Below, in pieces: positions 1 to 10,906 of a stretch of 64,000 nt of DNA. Every line of letters begins with the position of its first letter. Position 1 is the stretch's first letter. Location of the stretch: contig NC_064036.1 of assembly GCF_932526225.1 (NCBI RefSeq), positions 6,951,519-7,015,518 of the forward strand. Reading direction: 5' to 3'. A program made the translations under genes and the position numbers. This DNA is from Nematostella vectensis (taxonomy: Eukaryota; Cnidaria; Anthozoa; Actiniaria; Edwardsiidae). The notes beneath the pieces were generated by a model. The model was not told where the DNA came from and did no database searches. It saw only the letters and a list, made by a program, of their open reading frames with translations.

Positions 1-3000
1 ATATTTTATCAAGCTCCTGCAAAGAAAAAAGCCAAAAAAGAGAGGAATAATTCATTGTCATCAGCAATGCTCAATAGAAAAACCCTGATATATTCAGTTC
101 TTACCTCTATAGTTGGAGGGACAAGTGGTCACAAACTGGAGGTTGGCATTTTATAAACTCATGAAAATGGATCAATTTAATCCTAATGGAAAGACAACTT
201 TCCATTTATGTAGCTGCTAGACATTTTTTTTTAGTACTAATGGTACGGCATTTATGCTCAATTAATATATACTACATAAAATAAGACAATTAGTCATGGG
301 TATTGTATCTACACACCTCAATTATTGCTGGTTCTTGGACGATATGATGTTTAGTAAAACTGGGAAATTAAAAGATGAAAATAATATATATATATATATA
401 TCTTATAAATTAATGGTTCTTCACGCACTCTGAGGTTAGTGTGCACAATCTGCATGCTCACCTTCCATCATCCATATGGTTCCTAAGACCCTCAAGATCA
501 AATGACTCAATCAGAACCAGCACTTGCAGATAACTGTGAAGGCAAAGAAGAAAGCAAAATGAATATATCTTCACTAGAGAGTGGCGTGATAGCTCAGTCG
601 TCTGTCACAAGAGGACCAGGGTTCAAACCTAGCTCAGGATATTATTCCAGAGGTGTTCAGGACAGTAATTTCCTCATCTTCTCTAAGAACATTAAGCCAG
701 AAATCCCATCATTAACCTAAATTGGGGGCCCAAAAGAACCACTGTGGGGCGCTGGCCTGTGGTACAATCTTAACATTTTTAACAGGAGGGGGCCCAAAAG
801 ACCCTTTCAATTCTCTCCTGTATTTTGATGTCTCATACATTTACTGTTTTTGTTGCTGCTAGAAGGGAGGCCTGGGCCACCTGGGCTATGCCCTTGGGGC
901 CGGTTGCACAAACCCTGGATAACTCTTATCCACCGGTTAAATCCTTATCCAGCAGATAAAAGTTATCCGAGTTGCGTGATTAGGTTGCACAAAGCCCGAA
1001 TAAAAGTTATCCAGCGGTTAAAGTTATCCGGATGATAGGGGTCTGATAAAATCTTATCCACCGAATAAATGTGAAGAAAAAACAAAATGGCATCTTGCTT
1101 TCAAAATTTTTTGTAGAATTCAGATTAATTTTAGACGCAGTGAAAGTTGAAACACATGCAAACGACGACCTTTACTGTTGGTAAATTTACAATGAACTAC
1201 GGACTTACATGCAGCTTTGGCAGGACTGGAATCAAACTATATTGTCAGTTTTTTCGAGAAATGTGACTCCCAAAGACAGGAAGAAGATAAACACTATCCC
1301 CTGTGATCATTCAATGATTTACATGCACTTTGCCTCGATAAACTGTTTGTTTTCTGGCACTTTTAGTAGCTTTTTCAACGGTCGCCATTTTGTTTGAAGG
1401 AAAAACAGCGCGCGCTTTGCATATTTACCATGGAAATGGGAAGCCATTTAGTGGTAAATGATGGCTATTCAGCGGATAGTTATCCAGCGTTCTATCCACG
1501 CTTTGTGCAACGCTATTTTATCCGCCGGATAACTATTCACTGGATAGGGATCTTATCCGGCGGTTAGCACCTATCTGGCGGATAACTTATCCAGGCTTTG
1601 TGCAACCGGCCCCTGGTGCTTACCACAGACATACACTCTTGGTCTTCACACTGATGAGTACATTATTGATTTTGTCTCACATTATTTATTTGCACTAAAC
1701 AAATACATTTTTTTTTCTGTTGTTTTTTTTTCCACCCATGAATTCAAATAACATGAGGAGCGCTTGGACACACCTTATTTGTGGGATCAAAGCTTCTGCT
1801 CTGCCATCAAAGATATGCCTATTGATTTGTCTCATACCAAAACCTTGGGACTGAAAGGAAACACAGTCAAATCAACAAGCAATGCATATGATATGGCCAT
1901 TTTCTCCCATGTCAAGTAAGGAGTGTAACATGTACTAGTCCTCTCCAGAATAATTCAAAATGATTTAGCAGCTTTACTTTCAACAGCAATGACTATGATG
2001 TTAAGACCAACATCATTACCAATTACATTATTGCCATTCATTATCATGTGAGCTACATTGTAATGGTTTCTCTGCTAGCAGAGGCTTTTTTCTCTGTATT
2101 TCTCTGAGCTGGCATTTGCGAGGAAAAATACAGAGAAAAGAGACCCCTGCTAGCAGGGGAAGTAATGGTACACACCTGGAAGAACTTCACAGTCTGAAGG
2201 AGAGAGTCTGGAGGGTGGAGAAAATCTTTATAATGAAGCAACATCACTTCCAGCAAAAGAATCTGAAGCAAATAAAATATCATGCAATATCACTTGATAC
2301 AGGGCTTCTGGAATTACACGGAAAAAAACTCAAAATTATGCGGGATTCTTTGCTAAATTATGTGCTAAATTACGTGGAAAATCAATCGTTATGCGCTAAA
2401 TTACGTGGGGATTTGCAATACATTTTTCTTTAAAAATTCAAACCAGTTTTAACAATTTCAGACCAAGAAGCATTTCAAACCACAACAATTACGCACTAAA
2501 TTAAACGGAATATCAACTGTTACGCCCAAACTACATTTTGTACCGAAGGAAAGCAAGAAATAACTTGAAAAGGTTTATTTTTTGTGCGAAAATATCTTAG
2601 GCAAGTTTTCATTGGCTCCTAGCCACCAGACAATAAAAAAAAGGTATTTTATTATTTGTCCTAGGCCCCGCAGTTTAGCAAAAAACCCCTAGTCATTTTA
2701 TTTGTTTTCAAAATTCAGTTCGAAATACAGTATCGCACTCTTACGAAAAATATCTGTCTTTTTTTACGAGAAATAGAGGTAAGAACCCTAAAAGAATACA
2801 TCAGCTGTGCACTTAAATGTTTTGTCTTTCAAAATTTAGCCAAATTACGCGGGATTATGCGGAAACTTGTGGATTACGCGGATGACGCGGGAAAAGCCCA
2901 ATCACGCGCTTACAAGCGTGTAATTCCAGAAGCCCTGTTGATAGCTTTAACTTGTTGTCATGAAACTCTGGGGGCTTCCCTTAAACAATAATGTAGAAAG

Positions 3001-6000
3001 TATATAATATAGTCAATCCCAAAAGAAATGAATTTTTAAAAATTGCGCAGAGTCATATGTGTCTTGTTTCGAATACATTTTAATTTATAGTCATATGACT
3101 GTACCATTTGGCCTACACAATAGATAAAGTTTAGATTTCTCACTATTAAAAATGGATGAATTCTATTTTTTTGTGCAAGAAAGTCCAGCAAAAAGGAAAT
3201 TGTAAATTGAATGCTCAGTTAGTTTGTTAACTTGGGAGATTCTTTTTCCTTGATAAGTTATTTAGCATTTACTGAAATGTATAACACAATATTGCAAAAC
3301 CTCCATTCAATGTGCAATACCTGTTCTTGTAAATACTGTAGAGTAAGTTTGCAGTTTCTTGTCTTCTCCTACAGTAAAGGAAAACAACCACAAAAAAATC
3401 AGTTGGTAAAACAAGATTTAAAAATAAAATGCTTCATTTTGTGCACCCACATACAGCAGAATCAATTACATACAAGAACTAAAGTGTACTTGGCACTACC
3501 AAAATACCATTCACCATCATTCTGTACCTTTTAAATAACCACCAGCATCATCCTAACCATGGCCTATCAGAGCTTTTAAGCTCGTAATTTTTACAAGGTA
3601 CATGTGTGCAACCAGTTTTGGGTTTTGAGTTGCTTACGTCAAATTTTAGTCAAACAGAGCCTTAGGTAAATTGGAAGTGCACGCTTACAGTACACTGGCC
3701 ATTTGATTAGCTTTACAACTTTGTTTATACATTTTGCTGCTCATTTAATTAGAAATAATATATCATAATTTACAGACCATTGAAGTAAACATAGCCTACC
3801 CAACACCTTTTTCTTGATACAAAAATAGTGAGGATTAGATAGATAGTTTTGAAGTGAAGAATATTTCAAATCCATTGTTTGTATGTGCACGAATTGACGT
3901 TAACAAGCCACCACCATAACTAATAATAGAAGTTCAACATACCAGAGATGATGGAAGCTGGGTTGTTTGAACTTGTGCTGAACAGCATGATCGGTATTGT
4001 TCCATAACCTTTATGAATCAAAATCACAGGAAAAATACTGAAATAGCAATATTTGTGCACAATGAATATGGTTTATTTAGATATAGTGATAACAGGTAAT
4101 ACAGTCTGAATCATTTTTTTTTTGGGGGGGGGGGTCCCTTGCCATATCGATGTTCATTGTTTAACTTCTGTATGTGTATCTTATTATTACTATCTGTCAC
4201 TATACCTTTGTTATCAGGGTGTTATTATCTTGCAGGCCATTTAGGCACTCCATGAATTGTTCCTACAATTCAGCAATGTAATATAAGTTTACATTGGAGA
4301 CGGACTGAGTTGGTTATGCAAACACTTGTGGTTCAAGACTTTTAAATGAAACAGCCTTGAATCTACTGTATCTAAAACACTATGAACTTAGTTCAACTTT
4401 TAGTGTTTTAGATACAGTAGATTCAAGGCTGTAGCACAAGGATAAGTAAACTTTGGCTATCCTGAGAGTTTCAAAACTTCCACACTCACCAAAAAGTTAA
4501 CCAACTTGGAAAAAATGTCCATATCATCTTTCTAAGTCACCATTACTAGCGCATTCCATGCTTACAAAATGTCAATAACTTTCACAAAACTCATACTCAT
4601 ATACATTATCTCATAACTCATATACATAATAACATACAATATTTTAAAATTCTACTTACAAACTTGTTTAACTGTCTAAATGCTTTCTTTGCTTGCATCC
4701 CAACATACTCTACACTGACACACTGTACTAAGGGGTCTGGGAGTTTATTTAATGCATGATCCACACTGTCATTTAACAATAAATGGGAAACTTGGGAAAA
4801 CTAGGATTAGTAATAAAGGTGGAATAGAAGGTGTTGTGGCTACAGGTTTGAAGGCTTTGAATAACTTTAACGAGGTGTAAATACAAAATGCAATGGCGGC
4901 AATGCGAGGTTCAACCAGGGCAAGGGCGCATGGGTTACAATAATAACTGCTGACCACTGGATGTGGGGTGGTCTGAAGTAAACTATTACAGCAGGATTAC
5001 TAATAACAACTTAGGGTGCTGAACAAAGGCAGAAGGATCATTGCAGGTCAGGTGTTAGCCTAAATACATAAAAGCAGTGTGGTCTGATTACCCAGGTCCC
5101 TCCTTAATACATGATAGCAGTGTGTTCAGATTACCCAGGTCTTACCCTAAATGCATGAAAGCAGTGGTCAGATTACCCAGGTCTTACCCTGAATGTATGA
5201 TAGCAATGTGCTCAGATTACCCAGGTCTTACCCTGAATGCATGATTTGGGTCTTGCCAATAACTAAGCAAATACTTGACACACTGCAGAATGTGAAGCCG
5301 CTCCTCAAAATAATAATCAAGAATCTGCAAGCATAATACAGAATAATAATAATAATACATAATATAGAGAAGATCTAAAAATACCAAATGAATGAACACA
5401 TGAAATTCCATTTAGTTCAGATAGCAGGTTCCTAAATATTATCATAATCACAAAAAATGTTCCAGTATTATGTGTGATAGAAAATCCTGTACATTCTAAC
5501 CTTTAGCATCAAGTGTTCTGTTTGAGAATCATTTTTCAGCTTCTGTTTTAGCTGTTGGGGTGTTCCTCTGAAGTCATTGTGTAAGTAATTACTAAACAGT
5601 TCAAATGTCTGGATAACATCAAGGTCCTGGAAAGATAAGAAAAAATAAATACATGTCTCATATTAAATTCCTCCTATTGGTTACTCCTTAGCTTGTCTGT
5701 AATTTTTTCTAGTAATACCATATTTCAGTATTAGGCACACAAACCCTATATGTAACCTGGTGTGCCAAATAATATGTCATCAAAAAAACATGATGTTGCT
5801 TATTGAACCAAGTAGTTTTAAAGATACAGTGTTTTGAAGAGCTTTATTCTCGCTTACCATGAATTTACTGAGCTTTTTAATAAAATCTTTAACATTTTCT
5901 GATTGCTTTATCTTGTCCAAGGAGCTGGTTGAGCTATGAAATAAATGTAAAAGAATCAAGTTTGACAAGAGAAGGTGCGAAAACTGACCCCTGATAAAAA

Positions 6001-9000
6001 AAGGAAAGTGCGAAAACTGACCCCTGAAGAAAAAGGATACTGAGAAAACTAACCCTTGAAGAAAAAGGAAGGTATGAAAACTGGCCCTTGATAAAAAAGA
6101 AAAGTGCGAAAACTGACCCCTGATAAAAAAGGAAGGTGCGAAAACTGACCCCTGATGAAAAAGAAAGGTGCAAAAACTGACCCCTGATAAAAAAGAAAAG
6201 TGCAAAAACTGACCCCTGATAAAAAAAAGAAAAGTGCGAAAACTGACCCCTGATAAAAAAGAAAAGTGCAAAAACTGACCCCTGATAAAAAAGAAAAGTG
6301 CGAAAACTGACCCCTGATAAAAAAGAAAAGTGCAAAAACTGACCCCTGATAAAAAAAGAAAAGTGCGAAAACTGACCCCTGATAAAAAAAGAAAAGTGCA
6401 AAAACTGACCGCTGATAAAAAAAGAAAAGTGCGAAAACTGACCCCTGATGAAAAAGGAAGGTGCGAAAACTGACCCCTGATGAAAAAGAAAAGTGCGAAA
6501 ACTGACCCCTGATGAAAAAGGATACTGAGAAAACTTACCCCTGAAGAAAAAGGAAGGTATGAAAACTGGCCCTTGATAAAAAAGAAAAGTGCGAAAACTG
6601 ACCCCTGATAAAAAAGGAAGGTGCGAAAACTGACCCCTGATGAAAAAGAAAGGTGCAAAAACTGACCCCTGATAAAAAAGAAAAGTGCAAAAACTGACCC
6701 CTGATAAAAAAAAGAAAAGTGCGAAAACTGACCCCTGATAAAAAAGAAAAGTGCAAAAACTGACCCCTGATAAAAAAGAAAAGTGCGAAAACTGACCCCT
6801 GATAAAAAAGAAAAGTGCAAAAACTGACCCCTGATAAAAAAAGAAAAGTGCGAAAACTGACCCCTGATAAAAAAAGAAAAGTGCAAAAACTGACCCCTGA
6901 TAAAAAAAGAAAAGTGCGAAAACTGACCCCTGATAAAAAAAGGAAAGTGCGAAAACTGACCCCTGAAGAAAAAGGATACTAAGAAAACTTACCCCTGAAA
7001 AAAAAGGAAGGTATGAAAACTGGCCCTTGATAAAAAAGAAAAGTGCAAAAACTGACCCCTGATGAAAAAGGAAGGTGCGAAAACTGACCCCTGATGAAAA
7101 AGGAAGGTGCGAAAACTGACCCCTGATGAAAAAGAAAGGTGCAAAAACTGACCCCTGATAAAAAAAGAAAAGTGTGAAAACTGACCCCTGATGAAAAAGG
7201 AAGGTGCAAAAACTGACCCCTGATGAAAAAGAAAAGTGCGAAAACTGACCCCTGATGAAAAAGGAAGGTGCGAAAACTGACCCCTGATGAAAAAGGAAGG
7301 TGCGAAAACTGACCCCTGATGAAAAAGAAAGGTGCAAAAACTGACCCCTGATAAAAAAAGAAAAGTGCAAAAACTGACCCCTGATAAAAAAAGAAAAGTG
7401 CAAAAACTGACCCCTGATAAAAAAAGAAAAGTGCGAAAACTGACCCCTGATAAAAAAAGGAAAGTGCGAAAACTGACCCCTGAAGAAAAAGGATACTGAG
7501 AAAACTTACCCCTGAAGAAAAAGGAAGGTATGAAAACTGGCCCTTGATAAAAAAGAAAAGTGCGAAAACTGACCCCTGATGAAAAAGGAAGGTGCAAAAA
7601 CTGACCCCTGATGAAAAAGAAAGGTGCAAAAACTGACCCCTGATAAAAAAAGAAAAGTGCAAAAACTGACCCCTGATAAAAAAAAGAAAAGTGCGAAAAC
7701 TGACCCCTGATAAAAAAGAAAAGTGCGAAAACTGACCCCTGATAAAAAAAAGGAGAGTGCAAAAACTGACCCCTGATAAAAAAAGAAAAGTGTGAAAACT
7801 GACCCCTGATGAAAAAGGAAGGTGCGAAAACTGACCCCTGATGAAAAAGAAAAGTGCGAAAACTGACCCCTGATGAAAAAGGAAGGTGCGAAAACTGACC
7901 CCTGATGAAAAAGGAAGGTGCGAAAACTGACCCCTGATGAAAAAGAAAGGTGCAAAAACTGACCCCTGATAAAAAAAGAAAAGTGCAAAAACTGACCCCT
8001 GATAAAAAAAGAAAAGTGCAAAAACTGACCCCTGACAAAAAAAGAAAAGTGCGAAAACTGACCCCTGATAAAAAAAGGAAAGTGCGAAAACTGACCCCTG
8101 AAGAAAAAGGATACTGAGAAAACTTACCCCTGAAGAAAAAGGAAGGTATGAAAACTGGCCCTTGATAAAAAAGAAAAGTGCGAAAACTGACCCCTGATGA
8201 AAAAGGAAGGTGCAAAAACTGACCCCTGATGAAAAAGAAAGGTGCAAAAACTGACCCCTGATAAAAAAGAAAAGTGCGAAAACTGACCCCTGATAAAAAA
8301 AAGGAGAGTGCAAAAACTGACCCCTGATAAAAAAAAGAAAAGTGCGAAAACTGACCCTGATAAAAAAGGAAAGTGCAAAAACTGACCCCTGATAAAAAAA
8401 AGAAAAGTGCGAAAACTGACCCCTGATAAAAAAGAAAAGTGCAAAAACTGACCCCTGATAAAAGAAAAGTGCAAAAACTGACCCCTGATAAAAAAAAGAA
8501 AAGTGCGAAAACTGACCCCTGATAAAAAAGGAGAGTGCGAAAACTGACCCCTGATAAAAAAGGAGAGTGCAAAAACTGACCCCTGATAAAAAAGAAAAGT
8601 GCAAAAACTGACCCCTGATAAAAAAGAAAAGTGCAAAAACTGACCCCTGATAAAAAAGAAAAGTGCAAAAACTGACCCCTGATAAAAAAGAAAAGTGCGA
8701 AAACTGACCCCTGATAAAAAAAAGGGAGAGTGCAAAAACTGACCCCTGATAAAAAAAAGAAAAGTGCGAAAACTGACCCTGATAAAAAAGGAAAGTGCAA
8801 AAACTGACCCCTGATAAAAAAAAGAAAAGTGCGAAAACTGACCCCTGATAAAAAAGGAGAGTGCGAAAACTGACCCCTGATAAAAGAAAAGTGCAAAAAC
8901 TGACCCTGATAAAAAAGAAAAGTGTGAAAACTGACCCCTGATAAAAAAGGAGAGTGCGAAAACTGACCCCTGATAAAAGAAAAGTGCAAAAACTGACCCC

Positions 9001-10380
9001 TGATAAAAAAGAAAAGTGTGAAAACTGACCCCTGATAAAAAAAAGTGCAAAAACTGACCCCTGATAAAAAAGAAAAGTGCGAAAACTGACCCCTGATAAA
9101 AAAGGAGAGTGCAAAAACTGACCCCTGATAAAAAAGAAAGTGTGAAAACTGACCCCTGATAAAAAAGAAAAGTGCAAAAACTGACCCCTGATAAAGTAGT
9201 AACTGTACCTGTGTGGCTTATAGGTGAGTATTCCATTGAGAAGTTTGTCTTTGTTCTGTCTTAGTTCTTCAGCCACTTGTTGCTTTATACATATTACATT
9301 CAAAAAAGCATAACAGTAAGAATGATGATTGGAATTAAAATGCAAATAGAAAAAAGTGGAAAATAAATGTCGTTAATAGATGGTGTATGCTTTACATAAA
9401 ACCTTTCAGATTACTACTACATATTACTAAACAACAACTACTCATTGCAGTCTACAGCACATCCATAATTCACTATGAGAACCAACAATTGCCCCTTCAA
9501 ATCCCATTATCCTGAATATTCTTTGACCAAAATCCCAAAATCCTGAATCATATTTTTTTAATCTTGATCCCATACAACATTTCTATCCTGGATTCTACGA
9601 GTGTCCTTAAATTCCTGTATCACGATGGCAAAAAGTGCTGAATCCAACATCACACACACAGTACAGTATGTGTACACACAATAAAGGGCTCAAAGTCAGA
9701 ATTTCTAGACAGTGCAACTAGTTTTTAGATCTTTCAGTTGCACAGTTCTTATTATATAGTTACAACACAAGACTTTGGATTGGTTTTGCATTGGGCTTGA
9801 TAAAAGTTAAACCTTTTCCTAGGTATAGACATACAGTATGCAAAATTTAGACAGCAAGTAGACTAAACATGTCTTTTGATAAATTGCATTTACTTGTTTG
9901 GTGACTCTGTCAGTTGTTAATTTTCTTTTTTATCTTTTCAGGTGTTTGTGAAAAAGTTCTACCTTTTATTGGCATTTTAAGAAAATTTCTAAAACAAATA
10001 GGATTGTGTCTTACCGGATGCTGAGGGGAAACACGTCCTGTAATGATGTGCCAAAGGCCTCTATTGGACCTGCAACATAAAAATTACCAGCATAACAAAT
10101 AATTAGCGATAACACAGCAAAATCGTAGTGACAACGGTGATTTTACTTATACAACTTTACAGAAACTTCAAAGTCAATCTGTCTACTATTAGTACACTAG
10201 CCAGATTGACTTTGAAGTTGCTAGCTTACGAATTCTTCAAATAGACAACTACAAACATTAAAATGCCCCTTAAAACGCAAGAGAAAGGATATATTTTTGA
10301 AAGCTTACCATGTATGCTGATACGAACTAAAAAGAGATGACCTGTATAATAGCTGACATGACTTACAGTTTGATTTCCAT
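1..10380 (-). CDS. NUP188: Nucleoporin NUP188, N-terminal part (14 exons, runs off the left edge)
   Basis: NUP188 is a large alpha-solenoid scaffold protein of the inner ring of the nuclear pore complex. Exons on the minus strand: 10380-10367, 10069-10015, 9282-9209, 5933-5858, 5626-5501, 5324-5232, 4722-4660, 4531-4490, 4008-3943, 3368-3321, 2262-2176, 1850-1774, 533-462 and 16-1 (partial). All have AG acceptors, GT donors and matching phases, giving about 303 residues. The ATG at 10380 is the first after an in-frame TGA. Blocks that line up with my memory of human NUP188 are RGLWHIITGR (exon 2), KDFIKKLSKFM (exon 4), YYFEERLHILQCVKYLL (exon 6), ILLLEVMLLHY (exon 11), SQGFGMRQINRH (exon 12) and VLVLIESFDLEGL (exon 13). 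Exons 7-9 are less conserved and rest on splice sites and phase; the 16-nt last piece is tentative. The family is about 1,700 residues, so most of the gene lies outside. Intron 3 is almost entirely a minisatellite. Confidence 0.88.
579..720 (+). mobile_element. tRNA-derived SINE-like unit
   Basis: A tRNA-like head is visible. The A-box-like sequence TAGCTCAGTCG (about 591-601) fits the pol III consensus TRGYNNANNNG, and about 30 bases later GGTTCAAACC (about 619-628) resembles the B box. The unit cannot be a functional tRNA because no acceptor stem or CCA-ready end can be drawn. The 3' limit is not defined; the downstream stretch is unremarkable. It lies in a NUP188 intron region, just past the exon at 462-533 on the opposite strand. 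Confidence 0.5.
895..1614. mobile_element. MITE-like element with TIRs rich in TTATCC motifs
   Basis: The left end (GGGGCCGGTTGCACAAA followed by CCTGGATAA) is matched by an inverted right end ending in TTTGTGCAACCGGCCCC at 1614. Inside both ends there are many copies of TTATCC and its complement GGATAA in alternating orientation. It carries no coding region that I can recognise. This is a non-autonomous DNA element inserted in a NUP188 intron. No clear target-site duplication could be read. Confidence 0.7.
2069..2160. repeat. Imperfect inverted repeat around TGCTAGCAG
   Basis: Two inverted arms, each with the self-complementary core TGCTAGCAG and a run reading TTTTTCTCTGTATTT or its complement, flank a ~15-bp centre. 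The repeat sits 15 bp past the donor side of the NUP188 exon at 2176-2262. Folded as RNA, it would form a long hairpin in the intron. It could be the remains of a small palindromic transposon. Confidence 0.55.
2300..2937. mobile_element. hAT-like MITE with TIR CAGGGCTTCTGGAATTACAC
   Basis: Perfect terminal inverted repeats of about 21 bp bound a 638-bp A/T-rich body containing repeated ATTACG/CGTAAT motifs. The flanking bases TTGATA occur on both sides and look like a target-site duplication. The CAGGG terminus resembles hAT-type elements, although those usually duplicate 8 bp. No transposase is visible. It lies in the intron between NUP188 exons 10 and 11. Confidence 0.75.
4351..4432. repeat. 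Perfect 32-bp inverted repeat, 18-bp loop
   Basis: Bases 4351-4382 are the exact reverse complement of 4401-4432, with an 18-bp spacer. The repeat lies in the NUP188 intron between the exons at 4490-4531 and 3943-4008, about 58 bp beyond the donor. Complete identity of the arms implies a recent origin or ongoing gene conversion. It may be a minimal foldback element. Confidence 0.85.
5049..5240. repeat. ~43-bp tandem repeat overlapping the NUP188 exon 6 donor
   Basis: Four degenerate units begin CCCAGGTC at about 5091, 5134, 5176 and 5220. The last unit contains the 3' end of NUP188 exon 6 and its donor (on the minus strand, CAGG followed by gtaagacctgg). Two other units keep the same donor-like string. 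Confidence 0.75.
5972..9194. repeat. ~32-bp minisatellite, about 100 copies, filling NUP188 intron 3
   Basis: The basic unit reads ACTGACCCCTGATAAAAAAG followed by AAAAGTGCGAAA, with variants GATGAAAAAGGAAGG and a rarer GATACTGAGAAAACT. Unit length varies between 30 and 34 bp through the A run. Blocks of units recur in the same order, showing higher-order duplication. It occupies about 98% of the 3,275-bp intron 5934-9208. The long open frames it creates on the minus strand (phenylalanine, serine and glycine-rich) follow from a stop-poor unit and are not considered genes. Confidence 0.97.
10164..10219. repeat. 18-bp perfect inverted repeat upstream in NUP188 intron 1
   Basis: AACTTCAAAGTCAATCTG at 10164 is repeated as its reverse complement at 10202-10219, with a 20-bp loop. 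It lies in the first NUP188 intron, between the 14-nt first coding exon and exon 2. Confidence 0.75.
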
Positions 10381-10906
10381 GATTGAGTGTCGTCAAATCA
10401 GCAAAAGGGGAAAATATATAGATTGATCCATCGGCATTCCTGTTCAATTCCTCCCGCCATTTTGGATTTTGTACGAAATGGAGCTTACAATGGGTTGTGG
10501 GTAATTTACACAGGAAGCCCGTTCAGTATATTTCTGCTTTTGCATGGAGAAGGGTGGTAGGTGTAGAGCTTGGGCAAGTTTCGGATTACGGGAACTTTTG
10601 TCAGTGAATTCTGAATAAAATAAAATCATCCCCGATGTGTATTGAATATTGCACTTCTATCCTTTATGCGAAATATCTCCTGTCTCTAGATTCTTTTTTA
10701 GTTGCCTCTATTTGTCTGAAAACCCTGGTAATCGTAACAAGGGACTATTCTGTATGGCCAAGCTACAGTCTCTCCTTAAGGGTAAGCGCTTACCAGATGC
10801 AGGCACGTACCTAGGAATGGCTGAGGAGGGGGGTGGGGTTGGGCAGGTATCATATGGAAAAAGCATAGTATTTTTAAATAAAAAAATAAAGATTCCTTTA
10901 TAAGAA
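10381..10906. other. NUP188 upstream region
   Basis: This should hold the NUP188 5' untranslated region and promoter, which would fire leftward. I see no TATA box in a convincing position and no coding exon. The right part (10810-10906) is purine-rich and A/T-rich sequence leading into the 21-bp array. Confidence 0.4.

Noticed and set aside
579-655. Functional tRNA gene
   Set aside because: A- and B-box-like sequences are present, but acceptor, D, anticodon and T stems do not pair properly.
4769-4957. Hydrophobic 62-codon minus-strand frame between NUP188 exons 6 and 7
   Set aside because: No usable splice sites in phase with the neighbouring exons and no match to the NUP188 family pattern.
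5972-9194. CTGATGA...GAAAAC within minisatellite units resembling a hammerhead core
   Set aside because: The bases between the two core boxes cannot form stem II, and stems I and III are absent; the resemblance is a chance match repeated by the array.
5780-9345. Several long minus-strand open frames (up to 788 codons) rich in Phe, Ser and Gly
   Set aside because: They come from a stop-poor minisatellite unit, occur in more than one frame, and overlap authentic NUP188 exons at both ends whose reading frame is different.
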